This document shows, one piece after another, positions 6,469-8,166 of a DNA stretch of 8,166 nt (within the stretch, counting starts at the first letter, position 1; each line of letters starts with the position of its first letter). Position numbers and translations under genes: made by a program. Source of the DNA: Acidimicrobiia bacterium (GTDB lineage Bacteria; Actinomycetota; Acidimicrobiia; Acidimicrobiales; Ilumatobacteraceae); NCBI GenBank assembly GCA_009926705.1, contig RFOJ01000034.1, positions 1-8,166 on the forward strand, read 5' to 3'. The notes under the pieces were generated by a model. The model was not told the DNA's origin. It did no database searches and saw only the letters and a program-made list of their open reading frames with translations.

Positions 6469-6541
6469 GCCGGCGTAGCCCAATGGCAGAGGCACGGCGC
6501 TTAGGACGCCGCCAGTGAGAGTTCGAGTCTCTCCGCCGGCA
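6469..6541 (+). tRNA. tRNA-Leu, anticodon UAG, with short (class I) variable loop
   Basis: A complete cloverleaf of 73 nt. The acceptor stem GCCGGCG (6469-6475) pairs perfectly with CGCCGGC (6534-6540), with discriminator A at 6541. The D-arm GCC...GGC is a three-pair stem with a loop AATGGCAGA like that of normal leucine tRNAs. The anticodon stem CGGCG/CGCCG is perfect around loop CTTAGGA, giving anticodon TAG at 6502-6504, which reads CUA leucine codons. The T-arm GAGAG-TTCGAGT-CTCTC is perfect. The variable loop is only CCAGT (6512-6516), whereas bacterial leucine tRNAs normally carry a long variable arm. No CCA is encoded. It is a leucine tRNA by anticodon, D-arm and A73. What it is actually charged with cannot be read from sequence. 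The gene is divergent from the PLP-enzyme operon and abuts the next gene. Confidence 0.9.
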
Positions 6542-6544
6542 CGG

Positions 6545-7678
6545 ATGAGCACGTCGCCGTCAGCCCATCGCCCCACTGCGGGCGCCCCACGAGTGGTGAG
6601 CGACCTGCCTACTCCTGCCGTTTTGGTCGACGTCGACGCGCTCGAGCACAACCTCGCCACGATGGCAGCCCGGCTGCCCGGAGCTCTCTTGCGCCCGCAC
6701 GTGAAGGCGCACAAGAGCACCGCACTGGCCGAGATGCAGCGCCGCCACGGCCACCGCAGTTTCACCTGCGCCACTGTGCGCGAGATGATCGGCATGGCAC
6801 ACGCCGGGCTCGGCGATGACTTGTTGTTGGCCAACGAAGTGCTCGACGTCGAACGGTTGCGGTCACTTGCAGCACTGCAAGACCGGGCGATGGTGACCGT
6901 CGCAGTCGACTCCGACGCCACAATCGACGCAGCGGCAAAGGCCGGAATCCGACACGTACTCATCGACGTGAACATCGGTCTGCCGCGTTGTGGTTGCCAA
7001 CCACGTGACGCTGGTCGACTGGCAGATTTTGCCCGCAGTCGCGGCATAGATGTGCGCGGAGTAATGGGCTACGAAGGCCACTTGATGGTGAGTGACGATC
7101 GCGACGCGCAACGACGCGAAACACTTTCTGCGATGCAGGTCTTGCGCACGGCTGCGCGCGACGTTGGCGGTGTCATCGTGTCGGCGGGCGGCACGGGCAA
7201 CCACGACGTGCATGCAGAACATCTGCATGACACCGGCGTCACCGAAGTGCAAGCCGGTTCGTACGCATTGATGGACACGTATTACTCAACGCTCGGGCTA
7301 CCGTTCCGCCAAGCGCTCACGATTCTTGGCACGGTGGTGTCGACGCAGGAGAAGTGGGCGGTCGCCGACGTGGGATTAAAGAGCCTCGGCATGGATCACG
7401 GCAACCCGTCGATTGCCGGGTGCAAGGTGTGGTTCTGCAGCGACGAGCACATCACATTTGCGACGGAGAAACCCGAGTCGACTGAAGGCGGAAAGGCCAG
7501 TGGCGGAAGTGCCGGCAGCAACACCGTGCTCGAACGTGCGCCGCAACCAACGGTTGGTTCGCGAGTTCGAGTAATCCCCGCGCACGTCGACCCGACGATG
7601 GCGATGCACGAACACATGTGGCTCGTACGCGGCGACGACGTGCTCGACCGCTGGCCGATCGACCTGCGCGGCTGGTAA
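6545..7678 (+). CDS. D-threonine aldolase / D-serine dehydratase family PLP enzyme
   Basis: A 377-residue alanine-racemase-fold PLP enzyme of the DSD1 / D-threonine aldolase family, which cleaves or dehydrates D-beta-hydroxy amino acids with help from a metal ion. LPTPAVLVDVDALEHN (21-36) is the family start. LLRPHVKAHKS (48-58) carries the PLP lysine, Lys54, and AGGTGNHD (214-221) and EVQAGSYALMDTYY (234-247) are cofactor-side motifs. PAHVDPTMAMHEH (345-357) is the C-terminal metal site: His347 and Asp349. The His-x-Asp pair resembles D-threonine aldolase more than the His-x-Cys of D-serine dehydratase, so aldolase is slightly favoured. A Gly/Ser-rich insert (311-330) interrupts the C-terminal barrel just before the metal site. 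The ATG at 6545 is three bases after the tRNA and has no Shine-Dalgarno; frame extension to a GTG at 6515 lies inside the tRNA and is rejected. The stop is 45 bp from the convergent rdgB stop. Confidence 0.88.
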   Translation: MSTSPSAHRPTAGAPRVVSDLPTPAVLVDVDALEHNLATMAARLPGALLRPHVKAHKSTALAEMQRRHGHRSFTCATVREMIGMAHAGLGDDLLLANEVLDVERLRSLAALQDRAMVTVAVDSDATIDAAAKAGIRHVLIDVNIGLPRCGCQPRDAGRLADFARSRGIDVRGVMGYEGHLMVSDDRDAQRRETLSAMQVLRTAARDVGGVIVSAGGTGNHDVHAEHLHDTGVTEVQAGSYALMDTYYSTLGLPFRQALTILGTVVSTQEKWAVADVGLKSLGMDHGNPSIAGCKVWFCSDEHITFATEKPESTEGGKASGGSAGSNTVLERAPQPTVGSRVRVIPAHVDPTMAMHEHMWLVRGDDVLDRWPIDLRGW

Positions 7679-7723
7679 TCGAGGCGCCACGCGCGTCAAG
7701 TGCGGTTGGGTAATTGCGATGAG

Positions 7724-8166
7724 TTATCTGCGCAACACTTCGGCGAGAGCGCGAAATGCGCGACCTCGGTGCCCGAGTGCGTGCTTTTCTTCAATCGACA
7801 TCTCAGCAAAGGTGAGACCGTTGCCGTCTCGCGGCGCAAACACCGCGTCGTACCCAAAACCCCGCGCGCCACGCTCGTGCTCGGCGATGACGCCTTCACA
7901 GACGCCCTCTGCCCAACGCTCGGTGCCGTCGGGGTATGCGACGAGAGCGACAGTGCGAAACCGTGCGGTGCGACGCAGCGCATCGACACCGCGAAGTGCT
8001 TCGAGCATCTTGGCGCGGTTGTCGGCGTAGGTCGCGTTCTCCCCCGCGTATCGCGCGGTGTGCACACCAGGGGCGCCGTCGAGTGCGTCGACTTCGAGCC
8101 CCGTGTCGTCGGCGACCGCGGGCATTCCTGTGGCGTCGCAGATGGCGCGTGCCTTCAGTCGCGCGT
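7724..8166 (-). CDS. rdgB: XTP/dITP diphosphohydrolase RdgB/HAM1 (partial, N-terminus beyond right edge)
   Basis: RdgB hydrolyses non-canonical purine triphosphates (ITP, dITP, XTP) to monophosphates and so keeps them out of DNA and RNA. The 146 visible residues begin ARLKARAICDATG and contain the family hallmarks in order: ADDTGLEVDAL with the catalytic acidic pair, GAPGVHTARYAG, GFGYDAVF (usually GFGYDPVF), and MSIEEKHALGHRGRA near the C-terminus. The last motif is normally EEK...SHRGRA; here the serine is glycine. The N-terminal substrate-binding segment, around 45-60 residues in relatives, lies beyond the window, so the true start is unseen; the internal ATG at 8125 is not the start because conserved sequence continues upstream of it. 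The gene ends in TAA and converges with the plus-strand aldolase-like gene. Identity is secure. Confidence 0.95.
   Translation of the reverse strand, partial: ARLKARAICDATGMPAVADDTGLEVDALDGAPGVHTARYAGENATYADNRAKMLEALRGVDALRRTARFRTVALVAYPDGTERWAEGVCEGVIAEHERGARGFGYDAVFAPRDGNGLTFAEMSIEEKHALGHRGRAFRALAEVLRR

Noticed and set aside
6469..6541. The tRNA as a phage or island attachment site, or as an amber suppressor
   Set aside because: No integrase or repeated tRNA 3' end is seen in the window. The anticodon is UAG, which reads CUA leucine codons; an amber suppressor would need anticodon CUA.
7679..7723. Terminator between the convergent aldolase-like and rdgB genes
   Set aside because: Only a four-base GCGC/GCGC hairpin is visible, with no T-tract on either strand, which is too weak to call.

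Overview
This 8.2-kb window looks like ordinary chromosome from a high-GC Gram-positive bacterium, most likely an actinobacterium. An acidimicrobial lineage is my guess, from protein style rather than a decisive marker. The evidence is high GC, dense gene packing with 4-nt ATGA overlaps, a tRNA without an encoded CCA, and actinobacterial-looking ComM, ClpP and lipoprotein sequences. There is no insertion sequence, integrase, CRISPR array or phage gene.

Layout, left to right. (1) Positions 1-2163, minus strand: comM (a YifB-family AAA+ ATPase) runs into dprA with an ATGA overlap. Both are transformation and recombination genes. dprA runs off the left edge, and its last visible part is an in-frame 24-bp minisatellite encoding an octapeptide repeat. 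(2) 2261-2722, plus strand: a small secreted lipoprotein of unknown function, divergent from comM. (3) 2723-2808: a convergent gap made of degenerate 12-bp repeats. These fold into a long hairpin whose G-U pairs fit only plus-strand RNA, so it is probably the lipoprotein gene's terminator. (4) 2809-6417, minus strand: an apparent operon reading from a cysteine-synthase/CBS-like PLP enzyme to a threonine-synthase-like PLP enzyme with an N-terminal zinc-ribbon-like segment, then to a stand-alone clpP. (5) 6469-6541, plus strand: a tRNA-Leu(UAG) with a short class-I variable loop, which is abnormal for bacterial leucine tRNA. (6) 6545-7678, plus strand: a D-threonine aldolase/D-serine dehydratase-family enzyme whose start codon lies three nucleotides after the tRNA. 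(7) 7724-8166, minus strand: the C-terminal part of rdgB (XTP/dITP pyrophosphatase), running off the right edge.

Three unrelated modules can be inferred: DNA uptake and recombination (comM-dprA), amino-acid PLP chemistry (two fold-type-II enzymes plus one alanine-racemase-fold enzyme around the tRNA), and housekeeping (clpP, rdgB). The most unusual items are the short tRNA-Leu with its downstream near-leaderless gene, the coupling of clpP to two PLP enzymes, the repeat inserted in DprA, and the strand-specific repeat hairpin. None of these proves a new system; each is an anomaly that can be checked.
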